Shown piece after piece: positions 33,088 to 41,666 of a stretch of 64,000 nucleotides of DNA. The notes under the pieces were generated by a model that saw nothing but the letters and a program-made list of their open reading frames with translations, had not been told where the DNA came from and did no database searches. Source of the DNA: Eubacterium sp. An11 (GTDB lineage: Bacteria > Bacillota > Clostridia > Lachnospirales > Lachnospiraceae); assembly GCF_002161065.1 (NCBI RefSeq), contig NZ_NFLV01000005.1, positions 124,001 through 188,000 on the forward strand. The letters are read 5' to 3'. The stretch's first letter is position 1, and each line of letters opens with the position of its first letter. The translations under genes were made by a program, and so were the position numbers.

Positions 33088-34611
33088 TTACGATCTCTGA
33101 TTCTCCTCGCTTCGTTTTCTCCGGATTCTCCGTCCCTCCCTCGTGAACAGAGGCCGTTTTCTCATACAGCGCAGAGGATAGCGCACGTACTCGTCCTTTC
33201 TTCCATCGTAACCAAGATGTCCGCCGCAGACGGACGGCAGCATATACGGAACGCCGAAGGATTCCAGCTGCGCCAGGTGGAACAAAAGCGCCGCAAACAA
33301 AAGCAGATACCCGTAAATCCCCCACAGCGCCGCCGCAAAGATAAAGAGGAACTTCAACAGACGGAATACGGCGCCGAAGGATTCATTAGGCACAATAAAT
33401 GAGGCAATGGCCGTAAAAGACACCACGATGACCACGATGGTGCTGACAAGCCCGGCGTCCACCGCCGCCTGTCCCACGATGAGACCGCCAACGATCCCTA
33501 TGGTTCCGCCCAGCTGGCCGGGGATATGGATACCGGCCTCCCGGAGCAGCTCAAACTGAAACTCCATCAACAGCACTTCCAAAACCACGGGGATAACGAT
33601 ACCTGTTCTTGCCTGTGCCACCGATAACAGAAAAGCTGTGGGAAGCATTTCTGTATGAAAGCCGGCAATAGCCACGTAGAGTCCCGGAAATCCGATGGCA
33701 AATATTGCCGCCGCAAACCGGAGAAGGCGGGCAAAGGACGCCACCTCAAAGCGGGTATAATAATCATCTCCGGACTGAAAAAACATGCCATAAGTGACCG
33801 GCAGCAGCAAAACTCCCGGCGAATTATCCACTACCAGGACAATCCGTCCTTCCAGCAGCCCGCTGGCCGCCTTGTCCGGACGTTCGGTGTGCTGAAACTG
33901 CGGAAACGGCGTCCACGGATTTTTTTCCATGAGCTGCTCTACCATTCCTCCGTCAAAAATACCGTCCAGACTGATTTCCTGCACTTTTTTCCTGACTTTA
34001 TCAAGGAGCGCCGGCTCCACCAGATCTTCCATATAACAGATGGCGAGATCCGTCTTGGACCGCTCCCCCACTTTTGTATGTTCCATTTTCAATCTGGGGT
34101 CCCGGATACGGCGGCGGATCAGCGCCGTATTTGTCCGGAAATTCTCCGTGAAACTGTCCTTCGGCCCCCGCATGACCATTTCCTGCTGGGTTTCTCCCAC
34201 ACCCCGGCCGGGGAAATTTTTTGTAGACAGGGACACCGCTTTTTCGCATCCCTCCACCAGCAGCAGAGAGTTTCCCGACAAAATATCCGTCAGCGCATCT
34301 TCATAAGTCTCCACAGCTTTCCAGTCCACAGTCTCCAGCACATGGTTTTCCACGAAAGACAAGCGATTTTCCTTGTCCGCCAGCACATTTTCCTGCAGCG
34401 GCCGGATGACGAAATCCTGAAGGGTCTGAGAATCTGTCAGGCCATCCACGTAAATCACCACCGCCCGCGTCTTTCCGTCTCCTGCATAGAACATGTTTTT
34501 TACCATATCCCCGCAGTTTTTCAAGGCATTTTCAAAAAATGCATAGTCCAGATCAAAATTGTTTAAAAGTTTTCCTTTGATTTTCTGATCCCTTCCGTAT
34601 ATTGCGTCCAT
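33088..34611 (-). CDS. gerAA: GerA-family spore germination protein, A subunit
   Basis: 507 residues. A large N-terminal soluble domain (1-280, with VIYVDGLTDSQTLQDFVIRP and RIRDPRLKMEHTKVGERSKTD) and about five C-terminal helices (about 290-460, including PGLYVAIAGFHTEMLPTAF). It forms the ligand-responsive channel of the germinant receptor with the fused GerAB-GerAC protein that follows after 57 bases. Length is normal. AGGAGGGGAC precedes the ATG. A forespore sigma-G promoter would be expected; none was clear by eye. Confidence 0.93.
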   Translation of the reverse strand: MDAIYGRDQKIKGKLLNNFDLDYAFFENALKNCGDMVKNMFYAGDGKTRAVVIYVDGLTDSQTLQDFVIRPLQENVLADKENRLSFVENHVLETVDWKAVETYEDALTDILSGNSLLLVEGCEKAVSLSTKNFPGRGVGETQQEMVMRGPKDSFTENFRTNTALIRRRIRDPRLKMEHTKVGERSKTDLAICYMEDLVEPALLDKVRKKVQEISLDGIFDGGMVEQLMEKNPWTPFPQFQHTERPDKAASGLLEGRIVLVVDNSPGVLLLPVTYGMFFQSGDDYYTRFEVASFARLLRFAAAIFAIGFPGLYVAIAGFHTEMLPTAFLLSVAQARTGIVIPVVLEVLLMEFQFELLREAGIHIPGQLGGTIGIVGGLIVGQAAVDAGLVSTIVVIVVSFTAIASFIVPNESFGAVFRLLKFLFIFAAALWGIYGYLLLFAALLFHLAQLESFGVPYMLPSVCGGHLGYDGRKDEYVRYPLRCMRKRPLFTREGRRIRRKRSEENQRS

Positions 34612-34802
34612 GTCCCCTCCTGTCCCCGGCAGCGCGGCGCCTGCCGGCCCGTTCTCTGATCCACACCTGTTTTATCTGTCCCCTCCGCCGTTTTTGACGG
34701 CGTCCGAAGCCAAAAATTATCACAAAAAATGGTTTTCCTGTAGTATCCGGCAATAATGAAAAATTATGCCTGTAATTTTTTGTACTTCTTATGCTTCTTT
34801 TC

Positions 34803-34830
34803 TTGATTTTTGTCTGAAATAAGATATAAT
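34803..34830 (+). promoter_or_regulatory. Promoter of ispE
   Basis: TTGATT (34803-34808), 16-nt spacer, TATAAT (34825-34830), 35 bases before the ispE start. Confidence 0.7.
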
Positions 34831-34864
34831 TCATGTATACAAGATACACGGGAGGAACAATTTT

Positions 34865-35770
34865 ATGGGACAACCCTTACATTTGAAAGCCTATGGAAAG
34901 GTGAATCTTGGGCTGGACGTTATCCGAAGACGGGAAGATGGATATCACGAAGTGCGGATGATCATGCAGACGGTCAAGCTTTATGACCGGATCATTCTGG
35001 AACGGAACCATTCCGGCAGAATTTCTCTGCGGACGAATCTGCCTTATCTTCCTGTCAATGAAAAGAATCTTGTTTATCGCGCCATTGATATCATACGGCG
35101 GGAGTATGGTATCAAAGACGGGGTCAGCGCAAATATTATAAAACGGATTCCCGTGGCTGCCGGCATGGCAGGAGGCAGCACCGATGCCGCCGCCGCCTTT
35201 GTGGGAATGAACCAGCTTTTTTCTCTGAATATCACTCAGGAAAAGCTTATGGAATACGGCGTCTCTCTGGGAGCCGACATTCCTTACTGTATCATGCGGG
35301 GTACCGCGCTCTCAGAAGGTATCGGAGAGATCCTCACTCCCCTGCCTCCGGTTCCCGGCTGTTGGTTTCTTATTGTGAAACCAGGTTTTTCCATGTCCAC
35401 AAAGTTTGTGTACGAACATCTGACGCTCGATGAACACACCGTGCATCCGGACATTGACGGAATGGTGGACGCCCTGGGGCGCCGCGATCTGGACGGCGTG
35501 GCCGGCCGTCTGGGAAATGTACTGGAGCAGGTGACAAAGCAGCACTATCCCGCCATCGATGAGCTGAAAACTATCATGAATAAAAACGGAGCGTTAAATT
35601 CTCTGATGAGTGGCAGCGGCCCGACAGTCTTCGGCATTTTCACATCCCGGGAGAAGGCCGAAAATGCGGCGAGAGCATGCCGCCGGCACCCGGCAGTACG
35701 GCAGACCGCAGTCGTCCGGCCGTTTAATAAATCGCTGCACGCCAAACCGTCCGTGCACACGAACAGATAA
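34865..35770 (+). CDS. ispE: 4-diphosphocytidyl-2-C-methyl-D-erythritol kinase
   Basis: 301 residues, GHMP kinase family. AYGKVNLGLDVIRRREDGYH at the start, PVAAGMAGGSTDAAAAF (ATP loop) near 97-113, GADIPYCIMRGTA and MSGSGPTVFGIF at the end are specific for IspE of the non-mevalonate isoprenoid pathway. GGGAGGAAC precedes the ATG. The last 15 residues extend slightly beyond the usual length. GntR follows after 25 bases in the common ispE-gntR order. Confidence 0.95.
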   Translation: MGQPLHLKAYGKVNLGLDVIRRREDGYHEVRMIMQTVKLYDRIILERNHSGRISLRTNLPYLPVNEKNLVYRAIDIIRREYGIKDGVSANIIKRIPVAAGMAGGSTDAAAAFVGMNQLFSLNITQEKLMEYGVSLGADIPYCIMRGTALSEGIGEILTPLPPVPGCWFLIVKPGFSMSTKFVYEHLTLDEHTVHPDIDGMVDALGRRDLDGVAGRLGNVLEQVTKQHYPAIDELKTIMNKNGALNSLMSGSGPTVFGIFTSREKAENAARACRRHPAVRQTAVVRPFNKSLHAKPSVHTNR

Positions 35771-35795
35771 ATCACACAATGACAGGAGACTTCAT

Positions 35796-36473
35796 ATGAA
35801 TCAGAATCAGGACCATTTAAAAGATACTATGAATGAATATCTTCCTCTCCGGGATGTGGTTTTCAATACCCTTCGCCGCGCCATTATCACCGGCGAATTT
35901 GCACCCGGAGAGCGTTTGATGGAGATTTCCCTGGCCAACCGTCTGGGCGTCAGTCGTACCCCCGTGCGGGAAGCCATCCGGAAACTGGAACTGGAGGGCC
36001 TTGTGATCATGATCCCAAGGAAGGGAGCGCAGGTGGCAAAGATCACCGAAAAAAGCCTCCGGGACGTTATTGAGATTCGCTGCGTGCTGGAAGAGTTCGC
36101 CGCTTCTCTGGCCTGCGAACGGATCACGGAAGAGGGAAAAGAGAAATTAAAAGAAGCGCATCAGCAGTTTGTGGACGCCGTGCAGAGCCGCGATATCCTC
36201 GATATCGTGGAAAAAGACGAAAAGTTTCACGACGCCATCTTCCAGGCCACCAGCAACGATAAGCTGATTACCATTATCAATAATCTGCGGGAACAGTTTT
36301 ACCGCTACCGCATGGAATATGTCCGGGATATCGAACAGCATTCTGTACTGGTCACAGAACACGAAAATCTTCTCCACGCCATATTTAACCATGACAGTGA
36401 GACGGCCAAACAGATCATGCGGACCCATCTGAAGAATCAGCAGGAGGGCGTTATTCAGGCCATTAAAGAATAG
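35796..36473 (+). CDS. GntR-family (FadR/VanR-type) transcriptional regulator
   Basis: 225 residues. Winged helix at residues 10-75 (GEFAPGERLMEISLANRLGV, SRTPVREAIRKLELEGLV) and an all-helical FCD ligand domain (about 85-220) with metal-binding His residues (KFHDAIFQAT, EHENLLHAIF, MRTHLKNQ). CAGGAGAC precedes the ATG at 35796; the frame is open further upstream but overlaps ispE and is not conserved. Ligand unknown. Shares the ispE transcript and is closed by a strong terminator. Confidence 0.9.
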   Translation: MNQNQDHLKDTMNEYLPLRDVVFNTLRRAIITGEFAPGERLMEISLANRLGVSRTPVREAIRKLELEGLVIMIPRKGAQVAKITEKSLRDVIEIRCVLEEFAASLACERITEEGKEKLKEAHQQFVDAVQSRDILDIVEKDEKFHDAIFQATSNDKLITIINNLREQFYRYRMEYVRDIEQHSVLVTEHENLLHAIFNHDSETAKQIMRTHLKNQQEGVIQAIKE

Positions 36474-36538
36474 CAATACGACAAAAGACAAGCAATACAA
36501 ACTCTCAGGAGGCATTTCCATGAAATGTCCCTTAAGAC

Positions 36539-36607
36539 AAAAAGGCATCCGTTTCCGGAAGGTTCAGAATACATTTTCTGAAATATCCGGATAACGGATG
36601 CCTTTTT
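36539..36607. terminator. Bidirectional terminator between gntR and ribU
   Basis: AAAAAGGCATCCGTT (36539-36553) pairs perfectly with AACGGATGCCTTTTT (36593-36607), 15 bp, and both strands end in T-runs. Confidence 0.85.
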
Positions 36608-36629
36608 ATGGTTTAAATACATTTTTCTA

Positions 36630-37256
36630 TTATCTGCTCAGAAAACTGTGCAGGAAATTGGAAATTCTCTTGTAAATATAAAAAGTTACGATACCGTTGA
36701 TTCCCGCTTTGATAATGTTGAATGCGATGATAAACGGCATCAGGCTCCATACAGTTCCTGTCGGAACTCCCATGAACGCCGGGGTGATGATCATATTGGC
36801 CGGTATCATGACAAGCGCCATCACCGCCATTCCCGCGAGAAGTCCGATGAGTGCGGTACGTCTTGTCTTTCTGCTGTAATAAACGGTTCCTGCCACCAGA
36901 ACCAGCGCGCTTGTGGCGATGATGTGCATCAGAATGCCGTAAAATCCACTTCCCGCACTGACTGTCACACCCTGTACAATGGCAGTCACAAATGTGAGCA
37001 TCAAACCAGCCGCCGGGCCGAAGGCAAAGGTGCCGATAAGAATCGGGATATCTGCCGGGTCATATTCCAGAAACGGAACCATCGGCATAATCGGAAAATG
37101 AATCAGATAGACCAGTGCAACGGAAATTGCCACCATCATGGCCATGGTAACCATCTTCTTGGTCCTGCCGATCCCCTCCAGTGTACCGGCTCCTGTCTGC
37201 GGGTGTGCTTTTGCTTTCGCGCGTGCCTGATGGCGGCGCATTACTTCGTCTGACAT
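36630..37256 (-). CDS. ribU: Riboflavin ECF transporter substrate-binding component
   Basis: 208 residues with a basic N-terminal tail (1-35) and six membrane helices. The first helix is MVTMAMMVAISVALVYLIHF and a loop has FLEYDPADIPILIGTFAFGP, matching the RibU S component. It captures riboflavin and works with a shared ECF energising module encoded elsewhere. An FMN riboswitch upstream supports the substrate. GAGGAGGAATTTGC precedes the ATG. Confidence 0.93.
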   Translation of the reverse strand: MSDEVMRRHQARAKAKAHPQTGAGTLEGIGRTKKMVTMAMMVAISVALVYLIHFPIMPMVPFLEYDPADIPILIGTFAFGPAAGLMLTFVTAIVQGVTVSAGSGFYGILMHIIATSALVLVAGTVYYSRKTRRTALIGLLAGMAVMALVMIPANMIITPAFMGVPTGTVWSLMPFIIAFNIIKAGINGIVTFYIYKRISNFLHSFLSR

Positions 37257-37311
37257 GCAAATTCCTCCTCAAAAATAATATTTTCGAAGAATCTGCCAGG
37301 TATTGTGCTGA

Positions 37312-37435
37312 GCTGATATTCACGAAATTGTCTGTGGAACAGGAAAGAATCCTACAAGGCAGGATTCTCCGCCTGCGGCGGGTCGCAAAAGCGACATCTT
37401 CCTATCCGCCGCAGTGCGATCCTCGCGGAGCGTTT
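37312..37435. repeat. Short repeat element, copy 2, in the ribU leader
   Basis: 124 bp bounded by ATTGTGCTGA (37312-37321) and CGCGGAGCGTTT (37424-37435). Inside, CTGCGGCGG pairs with CCGCCGCAG and GTCGC with GCGAC across TTTT, giving a long GC-rich stem-loop, and GAATCCT/AGGATTC gives a second. The same border words bound 28274-28343. It sits between the riboswitch terminator and ribU, so it is transcribed in the leader. Confidence 0.6.
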
Positions 37436-37468
37436 TTTATTTCACAGGAATGCCATTTCCTGCGAAAT

Positions 37469-37498
37469 AAAAAAGTCCTGAAATATAAATTTCAGGAC
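37469..37498 (-). terminator. Riboswitch-controlled terminator before ribU
   Basis: GTCCTGAAAT and ATTTCAGGAC (37475-37484 and 37489-37498) form a 10-bp stem with the minus strand continuing TTTTTTATT. A weaker stem, CAGGAAAT/ATTCCTG, lies just after it (37441-37465). Confidence 0.85.
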
Positions 37499-37519
37499 CA
37501 CAAAAAACATTGATCAGCC

Positions 37520-37741
37520 ATCGTTTCTTTCATCCGGACTATACCGTTGGTATGGGATTCCAACCCATTCAACCTCCGTGTACACTGCATCTTCATGAAA
37601 TGCATTCAAAAGCATCGATATATTTCGAACTCTCTTTGATTCCATTTGCGTGAAAATGTATCTGTACCCTTCTGGCTCGTGGACTTAAGGTCTTGGCCTG
37701 TCACCACCAGTGAGGAATTACACCTCGCCCTGAAACAGATT
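37520..37741 (-). ncRNA. FMN riboswitch (RFN element)
   Basis: On the minus strand, TCAGGGCGAGGTG then AATTCCTCACTGGTGGTGA then GACCTTAAGTCCACGAGCC match the first half of the RFN element; GGTTGGAATCCCATACCAAC then GGTATAGTCCGGATGAAAG match the second. Between them lie variable stems. It senses FMN and, through the terminator downstream, would switch off ribU when FMN is abundant. Confidence 0.93.
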
Positions 37742-37753
37742 TTTCTGATTTTT

Positions 37754-37782
37754 ATCATAGCACTGTTCCAGGGTTTCGTCAA
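37754..37782 (-). promoter_or_regulatory. Promoter of the FMN riboswitch-ribU transcript
   Basis: On the minus strand TTGACG (37782-37777), 17-nt spacer, TATGAT (37759-37754) with extended -10 TGC. It lies just outside the stop codon of the SPOCS-LysM gene, whose 3' end it abuts. Confidence 0.75.
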
Positions 37783-37785
37783 GAT

Positions 37786-39360
37786 TCATTCTCCGATAAC
37801 CGCGTCCATGGCTTTGATAAGAAACAGTTTCCGCCCGCTTTCCAACGGTTCCTCCACATTTTCATTATATTGTTTGATCTTATCGATGGTCGTTCCGTAC
37901 CGCTTGGCGATGTTCCAGAGAGTATCACCTTTTTTGACAATATAACCGGTAATGGAAGGTATCCTGGCAATCTCTTCCTCGTCAAACGGCAGATCTTCTA
38001 CTTCATCGATCATATCCATCTTTACCTGGGCAAATCCGGTCACGTAGATTCCTGCCACCGCACGGATTTCCAGCTGATTTCCGTCCACCACATAACCGCC
38101 GATCTGTTCCAGAACTCCCCGGATCTCACACCGGTCAGACGGACTTACCGACTGGGTCTCCACCAGATATTCAAAGGGAATGACCACTTCCTTTGACTGG
38201 ATCGGCGCGCCATCGTCCCCGGCAATATAAAGTACCTTACAGAAAATCAGCCCTTCTGTGGCAATCCCTTCCTCTTCCAGTCTGAAATCTTCAATTTTTA
38301 CCGTTCCTTCCACATTTAATACCTGCAGCAGCTGATGAGGATCTCCCTCAGAGTTCACCCGGTAATTTATTTTTGTTTTAGCATTATTCTGGAAAATCAG
38401 ATTCTCAAACTTCACAGGCCGGGTTTTCAATTTCAGTTTCCGGTTATTGGCATACATATCTTTGAGCACCGGCATCTGAAATTCCCGGTAGGCCTTCAGA
38501 TCCAGCTCCAAAACGGCATCCACTTCCACACTGCGCGGTTCCCCGTCTTCGTCGGGTTTAATAACAGACTGATGGCTGCCCAGAGCCACCGCTATATTGC
38601 CGATGAGATTCTCCTGACTGTCGGAACATTCCAGCTCGTTGGTAAAGGGAATCTCCCAGTCATAATACTGCACCGGCTCCTGTTCTTCCTCACTGCGGTA
38701 TAAGATAAACAAAAACAGTTCTCCACGAATCGAAAGCTTTCCCTCCATCATCCGGACATCCACATCCCGGAGCTGCATGGAATTCCACAAAATCTCCCGG
38801 ATGTTCGGCTTGCCGGCCGGCAGCGATACATCGGCGCGAATCCTCTGGATATCTTTTTTGTAGAGCATAATCTCTGTCATGGGAGCGGACTCATACAGAC
38901 ACTGTACATTGTCCTTTTTCTCCACACCGACGCTGCATTCCACAAACTTCGTTTCCGATATATGTATGTGGAAAAATAAAACGGAGCGGACGCCGCATTT
39001 TCTGGAATTGATGACCGAAACCGTCAGATCCTCCAGATCTACCGTTACTTTCGCTGTATCCGTAGTCTGAGCTCCTTCCACATTCATAAACTCTTCCAGA
39101 GAAAATTCATGCTCCATACAGGAAATTCTCTGTTCTTTTTCCGCACTCAGATACAGAATCTGTACCAGAAACATCCCGCGGATACGGATGCGGTCGGTCA
39201 GAATTTCAATTTCATCGATATGAACCTCGCCCCGGCTCTCCACGATTTTTTCCACGTCCGGCTTTGTATCCGGCACATTCATATCCTGATCTATGGTAAT
39301 CTGTACATTTTTTTCCAGCTTTAAAATACCGGACTGCACCGTTTTCTTCTCAACCTTCAT
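37786..39360 (-). CDS. SPOCS (DUF3794) and LysM domain protein, probable spore envelope protein
   Basis: 524 residues. Residues 15-430 hold about three DUF3794/SPOCS units; typical segments are DVEKIVESRGEVHIDEIEIL and later VSLPAGKPNIREIL. Residues 470-516 are a LysM domain (GYIVKKGDTLWNIAKRYGTT). This is the architecture of spore morphogenetic proteins such as SpoVID-like cortex/coat linkers. A role at the peptidoglycan-coat interface is inferred from the family. The ATG at 39360 has GGGAGGATTTT upstream; a longer frame is rejected. Confidence 0.9.
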   Translation of the reverse strand: MKVEKKTVQSGILKLEKNVQITIDQDMNVPDTKPDVEKIVESRGEVHIDEIEILTDRIRIRGMFLVQILYLSAEKEQRISCMEHEFSLEEFMNVEGAQTTDTAKVTVDLEDLTVSVINSRKCGVRSVLFFHIHISETKFVECSVGVEKKDNVQCLYESAPMTEIMLYKKDIQRIRADVSLPAGKPNIREILWNSMQLRDVDVRMMEGKLSIRGELFLFILYRSEEEQEPVQYYDWEIPFTNELECSDSQENLIGNIAVALGSHQSVIKPDEDGEPRSVEVDAVLELDLKAYREFQMPVLKDMYANNRKLKLKTRPVKFENLIFQNNAKTKINYRVNSEGDPHQLLQVLNVEGTVKIEDFRLEEEGIATEGLIFCKVLYIAGDDGAPIQSKEVVIPFEYLVETQSVSPSDRCEIRGVLEQIGGYVVDGNQLEIRAVAGIYVTGFAQVKMDMIDEVEDLPFDEEEIARIPSITGYIVKKGDTLWNIAKRYGTTIDKIKQYNENVEEPLESGRKLFLIKAMDAVIGE

Positions 39361-39507
39361 AAAATCCTCCCTCACACCATTGCCCTGCACACACTGCCAG
39401 ACGGCAATTTCTCCTGATTTCTATGCATTATATGCTCCTCCTTTTCATTATATGCATGGCTATCTTTCGCCAGCGTACCACAGCCCATCTCATGTGTACA
39501 GAATACA

Positions 39508-39966
39508 TCAGGAATCAATGACACAGAACACATCCATCTGCGGGCAGCGTACCACAATATATGGATATGTCTCCGTCTCTATACTGTCTTCCCCGGCGGC
39601 CGGTCCCATGAGCTGCGTTCGCAGAAAGAGGGTTTCCCCGCTGCGCCAGCACTCCTCGATCCTTACGCTGTACCCACTGAAATCCTTTTTCCCGTAACAC
39701 ACGACCAGATAAATGTACATAGAGTTCCTGTACGTGAAGGTGACGGGCTTTTTCTTTTTCTCTTTCAGAAGAGTTTGCAATTGTTCCGGAAGACTGGTAT
39801 CTTTGCAGATCACATACTCCACCGGTTCTTTTTTCCCGCTGAAATTCAGATTCTTCACGCAGCCTGTCACAGACAGGCAGAAGACGGCCAACAGACATAA
39901 AAGCACCGCCCGACATACCGGCCCCCTCTGTGCAGCCCCGGATTCCGTCAACTTTCTGTGGATCAT
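39508..39966 (-). CDS. PrcB-like lipoprotein
   Basis: 152 residues. The signal MIHRKLTESG... ends with FCLSVTGC, a lipobox with lipidated Cys near residue 36, so it is membrane-attached and exposed. The C-terminal 60 residues (GKKDFSGYSVRIEECW, then TETYPYIVVRCP) match the PrcB/protease-complex family. GGGAGGATTCCC precedes the ATG at 39966, better than upstream ATGs that lengthen the protein by 22-54 codons. Small secreted accessory role is inferred. Confidence 0.72.
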   Translation of the reverse strand: MIHRKLTESGAAQRGPVCRAVLLCLLAVFCLSVTGCVKNLNFSGKKEPVEYVICKDTSLPEQLQTLLKEKKKKPVTFTYRNSMYIYLVVCYGKKDFSGYSVRIEECWRSGETLFLRTQLMGPAAGEDSIETETYPYIVVRCPQMDVFCVIDS

Positions 39967-40209
39967 GGGAATCCTCCCGTTTTCTATTGATTTTGACAGA
40001 TAAGATTCTTCCTTTATGTATATGCGCTGATCTTCCGTTTTCTTCATGAAATTTTTTGTTTTCATACATTTCTCCGGAAATATACCGCCAGAATCTATCG
40101 GAAACCATCTAAAATCCCCTCTTAGCAAATATGCGAAAATATGATATGATTGTTGTCAAAGTGCTGACATTTCTTTGATCATTTTATAATGTAAGGAGGG
40201 TTTTCCCAT

Positions 40210-41562
40210 ATGAAATTATATATTCCAAAACAGGCTGCCAGCATCATACAGACCCTCTCTTCCCACGGATATGAAGCGTATGTGGTGGGAGGCTGTGTCC
40301 GGGATTCCATCCTCGGCAAAACGCCTTCCGACTGGGACATCACCACCTCCGCCAGACCGGAGCAGGTGAAAGCGCTGTTTTCCAAGACCATCGATACGGG
40401 AATCAAACATGGTACGGTCACAGTGATGATGGATAAGACCGGTTATGAGGTGACCACCTACCGCATCGACGGTGAATACGAAGATCACCGCCGTCCCAAT
40501 GATGTGACCTTCACCACCAGCCTCCGGGAAGATCTGATGCGCAGAGACTTTACCATCAATGCCATGGCTTACAATGACACCGATGGTCTCATTGATCTCT
40601 TCGGCGGTATGGAAGATCTGGAGCACAAGGTGATCCGTTGTGTGGGGCAGGCCAAAGACCGCTTTGAGGAGGACGCCCTGCGGATGCTGCGGGCCGTCCG
40701 CTTTGCCGGGCAGCTGAACTTCCGTATCGAACATTCCACCCGGGAGGCCATTGCTGAATGCCATGAAAATCTCCGGGACGTGAGCGCCGAACGAATTCAG
40801 ATGGAACTGCTGAAGCTTCTCATCTCCGATCATCCGGAGATTCTGAAAGAAGCCTATGCCACTGGTCTCACCGGCATATTCTTTCCGGAGTTTGACCGGA
40901 TGATGGAAACAGAACAGAAGAATCCCCACCATTGTTATTCGGTGGGCGAACACACTCTTCATGCCGTGCGCACCATCGAGCCGAACCCTGTGCTTCGTCT
41001 GACCATGCTTCTTCATGATGTGGGCAAGCCGGTCACAAAGACCACCGATGAATACGGTATCGATCATTTTTATAATCACTACAAAGTGGGGGCAGACATG
41101 AGCAAGGAGATTCTGAAACGTCTCAAGTTTGACAATAAGACCATTCAGATCGTCTACCAGCTCATCTCTCACCATGATATCCGTTTTAAAGATCCGAAAA
41201 CCAACGGACGCCGCCATGTCCGCAAAGTGATGCATTCCATCGGGCCGACCTTGTTTCCTTATCTTCTTAAAGTTATGGAAGCAGATGTCCGCTCGCAGAG
41301 TGAGTATTATCAGGCCGAAAAGCTTTCCATTCTGAAAGAGACCTGGGAAGCCTATGAAGAGATTCTGGAAGAAAAGGACTGCCTCTCCTTAAAGGATTTA
41401 AAAATCAACGGCAACCAGCTGAAGGCGCTGGGTATCCGGGAGGGAAAGGTCATCGGCGCTATTCTTAATACCCTGCTTTCCATGGTTCTGGAACACCCGG
41501 AATTAAACGAATATTCGTATCTTAAGGAACTTGCCCTTAAGATTTATAAGCAGCTCCGCTAA
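40210..41562 (+). CDS. cca: CCA-adding tRNA nucleotidyltransferase
   Basis: 450 residues. The nucleotidyltransferase head has GGCVRDSILG (27-36) and DWDITT (41-46, the metal-binding Asp pair), followed by RRDFTINAMAY and the RAVRFA motif of class II CCA enzymes. An HD phosphohydrolase domain follows with LLHDVGKP near 260 and SHHD. It repairs and completes the CCA end of tRNA. GTAAGGAGGG precedes the ATG. A TATAAT at 40185-40190 may be its -10 box. Confidence 0.95.
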   Translation: MKLYIPKQAASIIQTLSSHGYEAYVVGGCVRDSILGKTPSDWDITTSARPEQVKALFSKTIDTGIKHGTVTVMMDKTGYEVTTYRIDGEYEDHRRPNDVTFTTSLREDLMRRDFTINAMAYNDTDGLIDLFGGMEDLEHKVIRCVGQAKDRFEEDALRMLRAVRFAGQLNFRIEHSTREAIAECHENLRDVSAERIQMELLKLLISDHPEILKEAYATGLTGIFFPEFDRMMETEQKNPHHCYSVGEHTLHAVRTIEPNPVLRLTMLLHDVGKPVTKTTDEYGIDHFYNHYKVGADMSKEILKRLKFDNKTIQIVYQLISHHDIRFKDPKTNGRRHVRKVMHSIGPTLFPYLLKVMEADVRSQSEYYQAEKLSILKETWEAYEEILEEKDCLSLKDLKINGNQLKALGIREGKVIGAILNTLLSMVLEHPELNEYSYLKELALKIYKQLR

Positions 41563-41666
41563 CGCGGGGCTGTTTTCCTTTCTTACTTTCTGTCATAACC
41601 TTCCGGTGCCGGTCATAGGATAGACCATGCTACCGGAAACCTGCTTTTTTGTTTGGAGGGATTGTT

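Noticed and set aside
36520-36594. 24-codon frame with AGGAGG upstream after gntR
   Set aside because: Most of it lies inside the 15-bp terminator stem, so it is probably a chance frame.
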